DNA of 64,000 nucleotides from Curtobacterium sp. TC1 (GCF_019844075.1 NZ_CP081964.1:1116001-1180000); one strand, 5' to 3'. Positions 1-8,933 are shown, counted from the first letter of the stretch. Program-made: numbers and translations. The notes: generated by a model not told the origin, from the sequence alone.

Positions 1-546
1 GCACTGGAGGCACGGGCCGGCCCCCGGCACGACGAACGGCCCGAGGCGGATGCGTCCGTCGCCCACCACGACCGCCAGGTGCGGCACGCCCCTGCGGGTC
101 CAGGCGGCGCGGAGCGCCGGGTCGACGACGTGGTCGGCGACCACCACGGCGAGCCGGGGCTCGTGCTCCGGCAGGACGACCGGGCCGCCCCGCGGGGACG
201 ACGTCCGGGCGACGGTCACGCCCTCACCGCACAGGTGGGCCGCGATCGTGTCCGCGAGCCCGCCGGACCCGTGCACCTCGATCCGTTCGAGCGGTTCGGG
301 CAGGACGTCGATCACCGCGGGGGACGCCGCACCGAGCACCCGCGCGGCGACGTCCGGTGGGCAGCCCGACGTGACGGCGAGGCCGCTCAGGGCCTCGCGC
401 CCCGTCTCACGCCGGAGGGCGCTGAGGAACCGCTCTTCGCCCGTGGTCGGGACGGCGACCACGGCACGGGGCGGATCGACCCCGAGCTGCACCGTGGCCG
501 GGTCGCGCCAGACGAACTCGAGTGTCGGATCGATGCGGATGCCCAT
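1..546 (-). CDS. ThiF/TOMM-cyclodehydratase-like protein, 3' end outside window
   Basis: The visible 182 codons start at an ATG at 546 preceded by GTGAGG and reach the left edge without a stop. A glycine loop (VHGSGGLADT, residues 91-100) resembles the nucleotide-binding turn of ThiF/E1-like folds. The last visible residues are GPCLQC (177-182), like the first Cys pair that cyclodehydratase-type ThiF proteins use for zinc. It lies 75 bp downstream of the zincin_2 gene on the same strand, a pairing seen in other actinobacteria. No RiPP precursor or YcaO gene is visible, so a housekeeping role is as likely as a role in peptide modification. The family call is tentative because the C-terminal half is missing. 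Confidence 0.5.
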   Translation of the reverse strand, partial: MGIRIDPTLEFVWRDPATVQLGVDPPRAVVAVPTTGEERFLSALRRETGREALSGLAVTSGCPPDVAARVLGAASPAVIDVLPEPLERIEVHGSGGLADTIAAHLCGEGVTVARTSSPRGGPVVLPEHEPRLAVVVADHVVDPALRAAWTRRGVPHLAVVVGDGRIRLGPFVVPGAGPCLQC

Positions 547-621
547 GACCTCACGCTGCCCGAGTCGGGGGCAGGCGTGGGGTCGGGAGGTGGATCTGTG
601 GAGAACTCGTCGGTGGCGGCG

Positions 622-2064
622 TCAGCGGGGCTGGTCGCCGGGGTGGTCCCCGTCGGTGCCGGTCTCGTCGGTGCCGGTCCCGCTGTCGTCGGTGCCCGGG
701 GCGCCGTCGTCGATCCGACCGGACTCGTCCTCGTGCGGGCGGGAACCGGTGGCGTCGTTGAGCAGGTCCTCGAGCGCCTTGTCGAACGCGTCGTCCTCTT
801 CCGTCTGCGCGGGGTTCCGCAACCGGGCGACCAGGGCGTCCGGTGCGTCGACGTCGTCGGACGTGGGCACCAGGTCGAAGTGCGACCAGAGGGCATCACG
901 CTGCTCCGCGCCGAGCTCGTCCGTGACCCGCTGCCACATCGCGGCGGCCTCGCGCAGACGGCGGGGGCGCAGTTCGAGGCCGACGAGCGTCGCGAAGGCC
1001 GACTCGGCGGGCCCGCCGGCCGCCCGGCGACGGCGGACCATCTCGGCGATGGCGCCGCTCTTCGGCAGCCGGACGGTGGCGGCGGCGGTCACCGTGTCGA
1101 CCCAGCCCTCGACGAGGGCGAGCATGGTCTCGAGTCGTGCCAGCGCGGCGTCCTGCTCGGGCGTCCTCGGCGGGATGAGCGCACCGGAGGCGAGCGCGTC
1201 CCGCAGCTGCTCCTGGTTGGTCGGGTCGATGTCCGCCGCGAGCTCCTCGACGCGGTCGAACGGGATGTGGATGCCCTGCGCGTAGTCCGTGATCGACGAG
1301 ATGATGTGCAGGCGCAGCCACCGCGCAGAGCGGAAGAGTCGCGCGTGGGCGAGTTCGCGGACCGCCAGGTAGATGCGGACCTCGTCCTCGGAGACGTCGA
1401 GTCCCTCGGCGAACTCCGCCACGTTCTGCGGCAGGAGTGCAGCGACCTGCTCGTCCAGCAGGGGCACGCCGACGTCGCCGCCGGAGACGACCTCCTTCGA
1501 CAGCTGGCCGACGACCTGGCCCAGCTGGATGGCGAACAGCGCACCGCCGACGCCGCGCATCGCCTTCGAGACGTCGCCGAGCATCGCCTTGAGTTCTTCG
1601 GGAGCCCGCTGGTCGATGGCCTCGGTCAGTGCGTCGGCGATGCTGAACGCCACGGGCTCGGCGATCTGGGTCCACACCGGCACCGTCGCCTTCGCCCACT
1701 GCTCACGCGTGTAGAGGCTCGGGGTGGCGGTGAGCTCGGCGACCGTCGTGACCTCGTCCAGCCAGAGCGCCGCGACCTGGAACGCCTGGTCGGCCGCCTG
1801 CGAGGCCACCGGGTCGACGGCGTGGCCGCCCTCGCGGGCGATCGCGGTCGCGCGCTCGGCGGTCGCGGAGAAGTCGATGCCGTCTCCGCCGGACTGCGCG
1901 GCACGCTGCAGCTGGCTCATGAGGTTCGCGACGAAGGCCGGGTCGTTCGGCAGGCCGGCCGCCCCGGCGAGCTGCGACGGGTCGATCTGGCCCTCGCCCG
2001 AGAGCAGCTTGCGCAGCATCTCCTGGAAGTCGTCGTCCGGCCCCGGCTGTGGTTCATCAGGCAT
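622..2064 (-). CDS. Zincin_2 / TIGR03624-type putative metallohydrolase
   Basis: 480 aa. The length and the position beside a PDZ/Lon protease and a UPF0182 protein match the actinobacterial family first labelled 'F420 biosynthesis-associated' (Zincin_2). The core (about residues 60-400) is helical. I see ExxH at 237-240 and a further His at 253, but no canonical HExxH, so peptidase activity is unproven. The last ~50 residues are Asp/Thr/Gly-rich and probably disordered. The start is the ATG at 2064, exactly 7 nt from a TAGCGT -10 box on the same strand, implying a leaderless mRNA. It is divergent from the PDZ protease gene and upstream of the ThiF-like gene. Confidence 0.8.
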   Translation of the reverse strand: MPDEPQPGPDDDFQEMLRKLLSGEGQIDPSQLAGAAGLPNDPAFVANLMSQLQRAAQSGGDGIDFSATAERATAIAREGGHAVDPVASQAADQAFQVAALWLDEVTTVAELTATPSLYTREQWAKATVPVWTQIAEPVAFSIADALTEAIDQRAPEELKAMLGDVSKAMRGVGGALFAIQLGQVVGQLSKEVVSGGDVGVPLLDEQVAALLPQNVAEFAEGLDVSEDEVRIYLAVRELAHARLFRSARWLRLHIISSITDYAQGIHIPFDRVEELAADIDPTNQEQLRDALASGALIPPRTPEQDAALARLETMLALVEGWVDTVTAAATVRLPKSGAIAEMVRRRRAAGGPAESAFATLVGLELRPRRLREAAAMWQRVTDELGAEQRDALWSHFDLVPTSDDVDAPDALVARLRNPAQTEEDDAFDKALEDLLNDATGSRPHEDESGRIDDGAPGTDDSGTGTDETGTDGDHPGDQPR

Positions 2065-2071
2065 GCCGACT

Positions 2072-2077
2072 ACGCTA
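2072..2077 (-). promoter_or_regulatory. -10 box of leaderless zincin_2 gene
   Basis: TAGCGT on the minus strand, followed by 7 nt and then the ATG of the zincin_2 gene. This places the transcription start at or next to the start codon. Confidence 0.6.
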
Positions 2078-2216
2078 ATCGCTGCTCACGGGGCCGCACC
2101 TGGGATGCCCCCGTGGGAACGCCCGAACCGCTGCGCCGAGGGCGAACAGTCCCGCCGTACGGCGAGGACGACCGCCCTGCCGCCAGGCCCGGCGACCGCC
2201 CCTGGAAGGACCCCGC

Positions 2217-3326
2217 GTGACCCTCTTCGCCCCCGCGCCCCGTCGTCGTTCGCGTGCCAGGACCGTCGGGTGGGCGTTCGTGATCGGGGCCGTGGTGCTG
2301 GGCATCCTCGCGAGCGTGCTGCCGAGTCCGTACCTGATCGAGGTCCCCGGACCGGTCTACAACACCATCGGGACGCAGGAGCAGGGGACGGGCAAGGACG
2401 CGAAGGACGTCAAGCTGATCCAGGTCTCCGGGCACGAGACCTACCCCACCGCCGGAGCGCTCGACATGCTGACGGTCGGCATCCAGGGCGACGCGACGAA
2501 CCGTCCGTCGTGGACCAGCGTCGTCCGCGCGATCTTCACGAAGTCCGAGGCCGTGATCCCGGTCGAGGCGATCTACCCGACCGGCACCACGACCGAGCAG
2601 GTCAACCAGCAGGACTCCGCCGACATGCAGGCGTCGCAGCAGTCCGCCGTGGCCGCGGCGCTGATCCAGCAGGGGAACGACCTGCCGACCGAACTCGAGG
2701 TCGGCACCGTGCAGCCCGGTTCGGCTGCCGACGGTCCGATCGAGAAGGGCGACGTCATCACGGCCTTCGACGGCACCTCGCTCACGACGAACGCCGACGC
2801 CACCTCGCTGCGCGAACTCGTCGCGGAGCACGGAACGTCGACCCCGGCGACCGTCACCATCGAGCGCGACGGTGCGACGAAGGACGTCCGGGTGACCCCG
2901 CGCGACGAGCAGGGCACCGCGCTCCTGGGCGTCGGCGTCACCGAGAAGTACGACTTCCCGTTCGACGTCTCGATCACGCTGCAGGACGTCGGCGGCCCCT
3001 CGGCCGGCATGATGTTCGCGCTCGGGATCATCGACGAGATCACGCCCGGCAAGCTCAACGGTGGCAAGCACGTCGCGGGCACGGGCACGATCACCGCAGA
3101 CGGCGAGGTCGGGGCAATCGGCGGCATCCGGCAGAAGCTCTACGGGGCACGGGAGGCGGGCGCGACGGTGTTCCTCGCCCCGGCTGACAACTGCGACGAG
3201 GTCGTCGGGCACGTGCCGGACGGGCTCGACGTCTTCAAGGTGTCGATGCTCGACCAGGCCGTCACCGATCTGCAGACCATCGCCGACGGCGAGAGCACCG
3301 CGAAGCTCGCCCGCTGCGGTTCCTGA
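2217..3326 (+). CDS. PDZ-domain Lon-like (S16) protease, membrane-anchored
   Basis: 369 aa with a single N-terminal transmembrane anchor (about residues 16-36), a PDZ domain (about 150-225) and a C-terminal Lon-type proteolytic domain (about 235-355). The Ser-Lys dyad is visible: S262 in GGPSAGM and K307 in IRQKLYG. This is the YlbL/Rv3194c-type secreted-side protease that lacks the AAA+ module of true Lon. The start is GTG 2217 with GGAAGGA six bases upstream. It is divergent from the zincin_2 gene and followed by UPF0182, a conserved actinobacterial trio. The substrate is unknown. A role in envelope protein quality control is inferred from the architecture. Confidence 0.88.
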   Translation: MTLFAPAPRRRSRARTVGWAFVIGAVVLGILASVLPSPYLIEVPGPVYNTIGTQEQGTGKDAKDVKLIQVSGHETYPTAGALDMLTVGIQGDATNRPSWTSVVRAIFTKSEAVIPVEAIYPTGTTTEQVNQQDSADMQASQQSAVAAALIQQGNDLPTELEVGTVQPGSAADGPIEKGDVITAFDGTSLTTNADATSLRELVAEHGTSTPATVTIERDGATKDVRVTPRDEQGTALLGVGVTEKYDFPFDVSITLQDVGGPSAGMMFALGIIDEITPGKLNGGKHVAGTGTITADGEVGAIGGIRQKLYGAREAGATVFLAPADNCDEVVGHVPDGLDVFKVSMLDQAVTDLQTIADGESTAKLARCGS

Positions 3327-3372
3327 CCGGGTTCCTGAGTCCTCGCACAGTTTCACACTCCGCGCGGTCCAA

Positions 3373-3378
3373 TAGGAT
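3373..3378 (+). promoter_or_regulatory. -10 box upstream of UPF0182 gene
   Basis: TAGGAT in the 114-bp gap after the PDZ protease. The predicted transcript would begin near 3385 and carry a leader of about 55 nt with GGAG before the GTG start. No convincing -35 was found. Confidence 0.4.
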
Positions 3379-3440
3379 CAGTGCACTGACGGCCCGCCGC
3401 GAGCCGGGCCCGCCGGTCCGACACGTCTGGAGCACATCAA

Positions 3441-6400
3441 GTGACGACAACCTCGTCCACCTCGGGGCGGCGTTCGCCGCGGGTCCCGATCGTGGTCACG
3501 ATCATCGTGCTGGCCGCACTGGTGATCGGCTTCTTCATCTTCGCCAGCCTGTACACGGACTACGCGTGGTTCGCGCAGCTCGGGTTCCAGCAGGTCCTCA
3601 CGACGCGGTGGATCGCAGGGACCTTGATGTTCCTCGCGGGCTTCCTGGGCATGGCGGTGCCGGTCTTCCTGAGCATCGGGCTGGCCTTCCGGTACCGCCC
3701 GGTCTACGCGAAGCTCAACTCGCAGCTGGACCGGTACCAGCAGGTCATCGAGCCGCTGCGTCGTGCCGTCATGATCGGCATCCCGGTGGTGCTCGGCATC
3801 TTCGCCGGGTTGTCGACCTCGGGGCGCTGGAGCATGGTGCTCGAGTACTTCAACCGGACGCCGTTCGGCAAGACGGACCCGCAGTTCGGCCTCGACATCG
3901 GCTTCTACGTCTTCGAGCTGCCGTTCTGGCGCTCGATCGTGGCGTACTCGTCGGCCGTGGTGCTGATCGCCGGCCTCGCCGCCCTCGCTGCCTGCTACCT
4001 GTACGGCGCGCTGCGCTTCGGGGGACGTGAGGTCCGCATCTCGCGTGCCGCGCGCATCCAGCTCGCCGTCACCGCAGCGCTCTACATCGCACTGCAGGCC
4101 GTGAGCCTCTGGCTCGACCAGTACGCGGCGCTCACGAAGTCGAACTCGCTCATTACCGGTGCCCAGTACACCGAGGTGAACGCGGTCATCCCGGGTCGCG
4201 AGATCATGGCGGGCATCGCGGCGATCGTCGCGATCCTGTTCATCGTCACGGCGGTCATCGGTCGCTGGCGCATCTCGATCGTCGGGACCGGGCTGCTGCT
4301 CGTCGCCGCGATCGTCATCGGGGGCATCTACCCCTGGATCGTCCAGCGCCTGCAGGTCAAGCCCTCGGAGCGCACGTACGAATCCACGTACATCGAGCGG
4401 AACATCAAGGCCACGCGTGACGCCTACGGTGTCTCCGACGTCAAGGAACAGAACTACGACGCCACGACCGAGGCCAGCTCGGGCGCCCTCGCGCAAGACG
4501 CCCAGACGACGGCGAACATCCGCCTCATCGACCCGAAGATCGTCTCCGACACCTTCAGTCAGCTGCAGCAGTACCGGCAGTACTACCAGTTCCCGGACGA
4601 GCTCGACGTCGACCGTTACGACGTCAAGGGCGAGACCGAGGACACCGTCATCGCGGTGCGCGACATCGACCTCGACGGGCTGAGCTCTGCTGCGAACACC
4701 CAGTACAACCGGGCGTTCGTGTACACCCACGGCTACGGCGTGACCGCGGCCTTCGGCAACCAGCGCGCGAGCGACGGCAAGCCGGTGTTCCTCGAGTCGG
4801 GCATCCCGTCGAACGGTGCGCTGGGGGACTTCCAGCAGCGCGTGTACTTCGGTGAGACCTCGCCGGCGTACTCGATCGTCGGCGCCCCGAAGGGCTCGAA
4901 GGACGTCGAGCTCGACTACCCCTCCGGGTCCGATGACGACAACGGCGGGAACGCCACCACGACGTACTCCGGTGACGGCGGACCGAGTGTGGGCAACTTC
5001 TTCAACCGACTCGTCTACGCGGCGAAGTTCCAGTCGGAGCAGGTCCTGCTGTCGGACGCCGTCAACAAGGACTCGCAGATCCTCTACGACCGCGACCCGA
5101 TCACGCGTGTGCAGAAGGTGGCTCCGTACCTGACGGTCGACAGCGACGCCTACCCGGCGATCGTCGACCACCGCATCCAGTGGGTCGTGGACGGCTACAC
5201 GACGAGCGACGCCTACCCGTACTCGCAGAGCCAGAGCCTGTCGGACAGCATCTCCGGTTCGGAGTCCTCGGCGTACCGCACCGACCAGGTGAACTACATC
5301 CGCAACTCGGTGAAGGCCACGGTCGACGCCTACACGGGCAAGGTGACCCTCTACGCGTGGGACACCAAGGACCCGGTGCTGAAGACCTGGGAGAAGATCT
5401 TCCCGACGTCGGTCAAGTCGGTGTCGAGCATGAGCGCCGAGCTGCTGGACCACGTCCGGTACCCGACGGACCTCTTCAAGGTGCAGCGGTCGATCCTCGG
5501 CACGTACCACGTGACGAACGCGAACTCGTTCTACTCGGGTGACGACGCGTGGAACACGCCGCAGGAGCCCACCACGACCGGCGGGACGGACAGCGACGCG
5601 ACCGCCGCGGACACGTCGACGACCACGAACGCCCTGGGCGCGCAGACGACGACGACAGCGAGCAAGGCGAACCTGCAGGACCCGTACTACCTGACGATGA
5701 AGGTGCCGGGGCAGGAGACCGCGTACAACCTGTACACGACCTACATCCCGCAGCAGTCCGCCGGCGCGAACAACCGCAACGTCCTGACGGGGTACCTGGC
5801 GGCCGATTCCGACGCGGGAGGTGCGGGCAAGGGCAAGAAGGCGTCGGGCTACGGCAAGCTCACGTTGTTGACGATGCCGAAGACCGACAACATCCCGGGC
5901 CCGGCGCAGGTGCAGAACCTGTTCAACTCGGACACCACGGTGTCGCAGGAGCTGAACATCCTGAAGCGCGGCAACTCGACGGTGAAGCAGGGCAACCTGC
6001 TCACGCTGCCGGTCGGCGGCGGCTTCCTGTACGTGCAGCCCGTGTACGTCCAGTCGACGTCGAGCGGCTCGTACCCGCTGCTGCAGAAGGTGCTGGTCGC
6101 GTTCGGCGACAAGATCGCGTTCGAGGACACCCTCGACGAGGCGCTCAACTCGCTGTTCGGCGGTGACTCCGGTGCTGCTGCCGGCGATTCCGATGCCAGC
6201 GGCTCGGGGAGTGGCTCCGGCTCGTCGGATTCGGACTCGGGTTCGTCCGACTCCGGCTCCGACTCCGACACGGGGTCCGGTTCGACGGGCGGTACGAGCG
6301 GATCGGGTGCCACGGGCAACGACGCGCTGCAGCAGGCGCTGTCCGACGCGAACGACGCCCTGCAGGACCGCCAGCAGGCCTACGCCGACAACGACCTGGT

Positions 6401-6473
6401 CGCCGCGGCCGAGGCCGACAAGCGCCTGCAAGAGGCGATCGAGGCCGCGACCGCAGCCGAAGACGGTAGCTGA
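3441..6473 (+). CDS. UPF0182 family large membrane protein
   Basis: 1010 aa, typical for UPF0182 (COG1615). About seven transmembrane helices lie in the first ~310 residues (first at 16-37), followed by a large extracytoplasmic domain. The C-terminal part holds a Ser/Gly/Asp low-complexity linker (about 906-956) before a short Ala/Gln/Asp helical tail. A Thr-rich insert sits near residues 710-735. The start is GTG 3441 with GGAG eight bases upstream. The biochemical function of the family is unknown; it is found throughout actinobacteria beside PDZ/Lon and zincin_2 genes. A strong hairpin follows the stop. Confidence 0.9.
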   Translation: MTTTSSTSGRRSPRVPIVVTIIVLAALVIGFFIFASLYTDYAWFAQLGFQQVLTTRWIAGTLMFLAGFLGMAVPVFLSIGLAFRYRPVYAKLNSQLDRYQQVIEPLRRAVMIGIPVVLGIFAGLSTSGRWSMVLEYFNRTPFGKTDPQFGLDIGFYVFELPFWRSIVAYSSAVVLIAGLAALAACYLYGALRFGGREVRISRAARIQLAVTAALYIALQAVSLWLDQYAALTKSNSLITGAQYTEVNAVIPGREIMAGIAAIVAILFIVTAVIGRWRISIVGTGLLLVAAIVIGGIYPWIVQRLQVKPSERTYESTYIERNIKATRDAYGVSDVKEQNYDATTEASSGALAQDAQTTANIRLIDPKIVSDTFSQLQQYRQYYQFPDELDVDRYDVKGETEDTVIAVRDIDLDGLSSAANTQYNRAFVYTHGYGVTAAFGNQRASDGKPVFLESGIPSNGALGDFQQRVYFGETSPAYSIVGAPKGSKDVELDYPSGSDDDNGGNATTTYSGDGGPSVGNFFNRLVYAAKFQSEQVLLSDAVNKDSQILYDRDPITRVQKVAPYLTVDSDAYPAIVDHRIQWVVDGYTTSDAYPYSQSQSLSDSISGSESSAYRTDQVNYIRNSVKATVDAYTGKVTLYAWDTKDPVLKTWEKIFPTSVKSVSSMSAELLDHVRYPTDLFKVQRSILGTYHVTNANSFYSGDDAWNTPQEPTTTGGTDSDATAADTSTTTNALGAQTTTTASKANLQDPYYLTMKVPGQETAYNLYTTYIPQQSAGANNRNVLTGYLAADSDAGGAGKGKKASGYGKLTLLTMPKTDNIPGPAQVQNLFNSDTTVSQELNILKRGNSTVKQGNLLTLPVGGGFLYVQPVYVQSTSSGSYPLLQKVLVAFGDKIAFEDTLDEALNSLFGGDSGAAAGDSDASGSGSGSGSSDSDSGSSDSGSDSDTGSGSTGGTSGSGATGNDALQQALSDANDALQDRQQAYADNDLVAAAEADKRLQEAIEAATAAEDGS

Positions 6474-6479
6474 CACGCC

Positions 6480-6510
6480 GTGGCGGGGCACACGATTTGT
6501 GCCCCGCCAC
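6480..6510 (+). terminator. Hairpin after UPF0182 gene
   Basis: A perfect 12-bp stem, 6480-6491 paired with 6499-6510 (extendable by one A-T), starts 7 bp after the stop codon. No T-tract follows. The right arm also carries the -35 of the tRNA-fMet promoter. Confidence 0.7.
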
Positions 6511-6525
6511 GACCGTGTGTAGGCT
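6497..6525 (+). promoter_or_regulatory. Promoter of initiator tRNA-Met
   Basis: TTGTGC (6497-6502), a 17-bp spacer and TAGGCT (6520-6525) lie 11 bp upstream of the mature tRNA. The -35 overlaps the right arm of the preceding terminator hairpin. Confidence 0.7.
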
Positions 6526-6536
6526 ATTCAACGTGC

Positions 6537-6613
6537 CGCGGGGTGGAGCAGTTCGGTAGCTCGCTGGGCTCATAACCCAGAGGTCGTAGGTTCAAATCCT
6601 GCCCCCGCAACCA
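6537..6613 (+). tRNA. tRNA-fMet (CAT), initiator
   Basis: A 77-nt cloverleaf with encoded CCA. Initiator features are visible: a C1-A72 mismatch at the top of the acceptor stem, three consecutive G-C pairs in the anticodon stem (CTGGG/CCCAG) and loop CTCATAA with anticodon CAT. The T arm is GTAGG-TTCAAAT-CCTGC. It has its own promoter and terminator, so it is a single-gene transcription unit. Confidence 0.97.
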
Positions 6614-6624
6614 AGCGTCACACG

Positions 6625-6654
6625 AAAGCCCCGGTCCGAAAGGACCGGGGCTTT
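6625..6654 (+). terminator. Intrinsic terminator of tRNA-fMet
   Basis: A perfect 13-bp stem (6625-6637 with 6642-6654) with a GAAA tetraloop. The right arm ends in CTTT, followed by a pyrimidine-rich stretch. It starts 12 bp after the tRNA. Confidence 0.9.
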
Positions 6655-6701
6655 CCTCGTTCCCGGGCTCGTGCACGCCGGAGCGCGCCGCGGTGCGCCG
6701 G

Positions 6702-6707
6702 TACGCT
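6702..6707 (+). promoter_or_regulatory. -10 box of leaderless nitrilase-family gene
   Basis: TACGCT followed by 6 nt and the ATG at 6714. It supports the ATG rather than the upstream in-frame GTG at 6693, which would lie upstream of the transcript. Confidence 0.6.
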
Positions 6708-6713
6708 CGGCGG

Positions 6714-7628
6714 ATGGGCACCCTCACGATCGCCGCCGCGCAGTTCGCTCCCGCGGACGACAGCGCCGCGAACCTCGAGACCGTCCGGGCCGCGGCCGTC
6801 GACGCCGCCGCGCGGGGAGCGGCTCTGCTCGTCACGCCGGAGTACTCGTCGTACTTCACCGCCGAGATCGACGACCGGTTCGTCGCCGCAGCGCAACCGC
6901 TCGACGGCCCCTTCGTGTCAGGGCTGCAGGACATCGCCCGCGACACCGGTGTCGCACTGGTCGTCGGGATCGCCGAGACGACGGAAGCCGAGACGACGGA
7001 AGCAGCGACGACAGAAGCAGCGACGACAGAAGCAGCGACGACGGACGCGGCGGCCACGGCGGGTCCCACGCGCTTCCGCAACACCCTGGTGGCGGTGCTC
7101 CCCACCGGCGAGCTCGCGGCGACGTACCGGAAGGTGCACCTCTACGACGCCTTCGGGTCGCGGGAGTCCGACCGCATCGAGTCCGGCGATCCGGAGCAGC
7201 TGCCGGTCTTCGAGCTCGAGGGCGTCCGGATCGGACTCGAGACCTGTTACGACCTGCGCTTCCCCGAGGTCACCCGGCGGCTGGCCGCACCGGAGCACGG
7301 TGCGGCCGACGTCGTCGTGCTGCCGGCCGAGTGGGTGCGCGGCCCGGGCAAGGAACACCACTGGCGGACGCTGCTCACGGCGCGGGCGATCGAGAACACC
7401 GTGTGGGTCGTCGGCGTCGGCCAGACGCCGCCGGTCGGCATCGGCGCCTCGGTGGTGCTCGACCCCTCCGGCGTCGCGGTCGCCGCCGCCGGGTCCACGC
7501 CCGGCACGCTCGTCGCGACCGTCGACACCGCCGTGACCGCGGCGGTCCGGCAGGTCAACCCGTCGCTGGCACTCCGGCGGTACGAGGTCGCGCTGCGCGC
7601 CCTGCCCGGAGGCGCGGCTCGCCCCTGA
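6714..7628 (+). CDS. Carbon-nitrogen hydrolase (nitrilase superfamily)
   Basis: 304 aa. It carries the nitrilase-superfamily triad E43 (TPEYSS), K140 (YRKVHLYD) and C178 (LETCYDLRFPE), so it should be an active amidase-type hydrolase of the Nit/omega-amidase-like branch, presumably cytoplasmic. An in-frame array of five 15-bp units (6975-7049) inserts a Glu/Ala/Thr-rich loop around residues 88-112, between the E and K motifs. The start is ATG 6714, set by the leaderless -10 box. It is convergent with the aminotransferase gene and no operon partner is visible. The substrate cannot be named from sequence. Confidence 0.88.
   Translation: MGTLTIAAAQFAPADDSAANLETVRAAAVDAAARGAALLVTPEYSSYFTAEIDDRFVAAAQPLDGPFVSGLQDIARDTGVALVVGIAETTEAETTEAATTEAATTEAATTDAAATAGPTRFRNTLVAVLPTGELAATYRKVHLYDAFGSRESDRIESGDPEQLPVFELEGVRIGLETCYDLRFPEVTRRLAAPEHGAADVVVLPAEWVRGPGKEHHWRTLLTARAIENTVWVVGVGQTPPVGIGASVVLDPSGVAVAAAGSTPGTLVATVDTAVTAAVRQVNPSLALRRYEVALRALPGGAARP
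6975..7049 (+). repeat. Five tandem 15-bp units inside nitrilase-family gene
   Basis: Units at 6975, 6990, 7005, 7020 and 7035. Units 3 and 4 are identical and the others differ by a few bases. Each encodes an A/E-T-T-E/D-A pentapeptide, so copy-number change keeps the frame. Confidence 0.9.
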
Positions 7629-7682
7629 CGCGTGCGTCCCGTCCGGTGCGTGGTCCCGGCTGCGCCGGTGGCGGGATCGGGC

Positions 7683-8885
7683 TCAGGACGGCGCGTGGAG
7701 GCGTGCGAGGCGGTCGGCGGCGTCCTCGAGGACCGAGCGCCGCTTGCAGAACGCGAACCGCACGAGCGACCGGTAGCCCGCGGCGTGGTCCGGTCGGACG
7801 AACGCCGACACCGGCACGCCGACGACCCCGGCCAGTGCGGGCAGCTCGAGACAGAAGGCCCGCGCGTCGTCGTACCCGAGCGGCGCGGTGTCGGCGATCA
7901 CGAAGTACCCGCCGTCCGGGCGCATCACGTCGAAGCCCGCTGACCGGAGCCCCGAGGCGAGCAGTGCGTGCTTGGCGGCGAGTTCGGCGGCGATCCCGGC
8001 GAAGACGGCGTCGGGCAACCGCAGTCCCACGGCGACGGCCGGCTGGAACGGCGCACCGTTGACGAAGGTCAGGTACTGCTTCACCGTCGTGATCGCGTCG
8101 ACGAGTGTCGGGGGAGCGGTCAGCCACCCGATCTTCCACCCGGTCGTGCTGAAGGTCTTGCCGGCGCTCGAGATCGACACCGTCCGCTCGGCGGCTCCGG
8201 GCAGGGTGGCGATTGGGGTGTGCGGGACGGTGAACGTCAGGTGCTCGTAGACCTCGTCGGTGACGATCACGGCGTCGTACCGGGTCGCGAGTTCCACGAT
8301 CGTGCGCAGGACCTCGTCGGGCAGGACCCTGCCGGTCGGGTTGTGCGGCGTGTTGACGAGGACGACGCGGGTGCGGTCGGTGAACGCGGCCCGCAGGGTG
8401 TCCTCGTCCGGCAGGAAGTCGGGGGCCGTGAGGGGCACCGTGACGTGGGTGCCGCCGGCGAGCCGGACGAGCGCGCCGTAGGCGTCGTAGAACGGTTCGA
8501 ACGTGATGACCTCGTCGCCGGGTTCGACCAGGGCGAGGAGCGTCGCGGCGAGGGCCTCGGTGGCGCCTGCGGTGACCAGGACCTCGCGGTCGGGGTCGAC
8601 GTCGAGGCCGTACCACCGCTGCTGGTGCTCGGCCACGGCGGTGCGGAGGTCGGCCGTCCCGCGTCCGGGCGGGTACTGGTTGACGCCGTCCCGGATGGCG
8701 CGGACCGCGGCTTCGAGCACCTCGGCGGGGCCGTCCTGGTCGGGGAAGCCCTGCCCGAGGTTGATCGCTCCGGTGCTCGCGGCGAGGGCGCTCATCTCGG
8801 CGAAGACGGTGGGCGCGGGGATGCCGTCCGGTCCGAGGAGCATCGCTCCCTCGGCTGCTCGCAACCAGGGTCCTGCCTGCCGCAT
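7683..8885 (-). CDS. PLP-dependent class I/II aminotransferase (DapC/kynurenine-aminotransferase-like)
   Basis: 400 aa fold-type I aminotransferase. K243 in SSAGKTFSTTGWKIGW is the expected PLP Schiff-base lysine. NQYPPGRG, the substrate-loop motif, and TPHNPTG are also present. It resembles the actinobacterial enzymes annotated as N-succinyldiaminopimelate aminotransferase or kynurenine/methionine aminotransferase. Substrate choice cannot be settled by eye. The start is ATG 8885 with GGAGGGA close upstream and a TAGGTT -10 box about 50 bp upstream. It is divergent from the HtrA gene and convergent with the nitrilase gene, so it is a single-gene unit. Confidence 0.88.
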   Translation of the reverse strand: MRQAGPWLRAAEGAMLLGPDGIPAPTVFAEMSALAASTGAINLGQGFPDQDGPAEVLEAAVRAIRDGVNQYPPGRGTADLRTAVAEHQQRWYGLDVDPDREVLVTAGATEALAATLLALVEPGDEVITFEPFYDAYGALVRLAGGTHVTVPLTAPDFLPDEDTLRAAFTDRTRVVLVNTPHNPTGRVLPDEVLRTIVELATRYDAVIVTDEVYEHLTFTVPHTPIATLPGAAERTVSISSAGKTFSTTGWKIGWLTAPPTLVDAITTVKQYLTFVNGAPFQPAVAVGLRLPDAVFAGIAAELAAKHALLASGLRSAGFDVMRPDGGYFVIADTAPLGYDDARAFCLELPALAGVVGVPVSAFVRPDHAAGYRSLVRFAFCKRRSVLEDAADRLARLHAPS

Positions 8886-8933
8886 GTGGTTCCCTCCGGT
8901 GACGGCGACGACGTGTCGCGCTGAACGGACCCC

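Noticed and set aside
3378..6491. Open minus-strand frame opposite UPF0182
   Set aside because: Complete antisense of a recognised gene; no start signal and no domain.
6693..6713. Upstream GTG start for the nitrilase-family gene
   Set aside because: It lies upstream of the TACGCT -10 box and would add MRRYARR, absent from the conserved family start.
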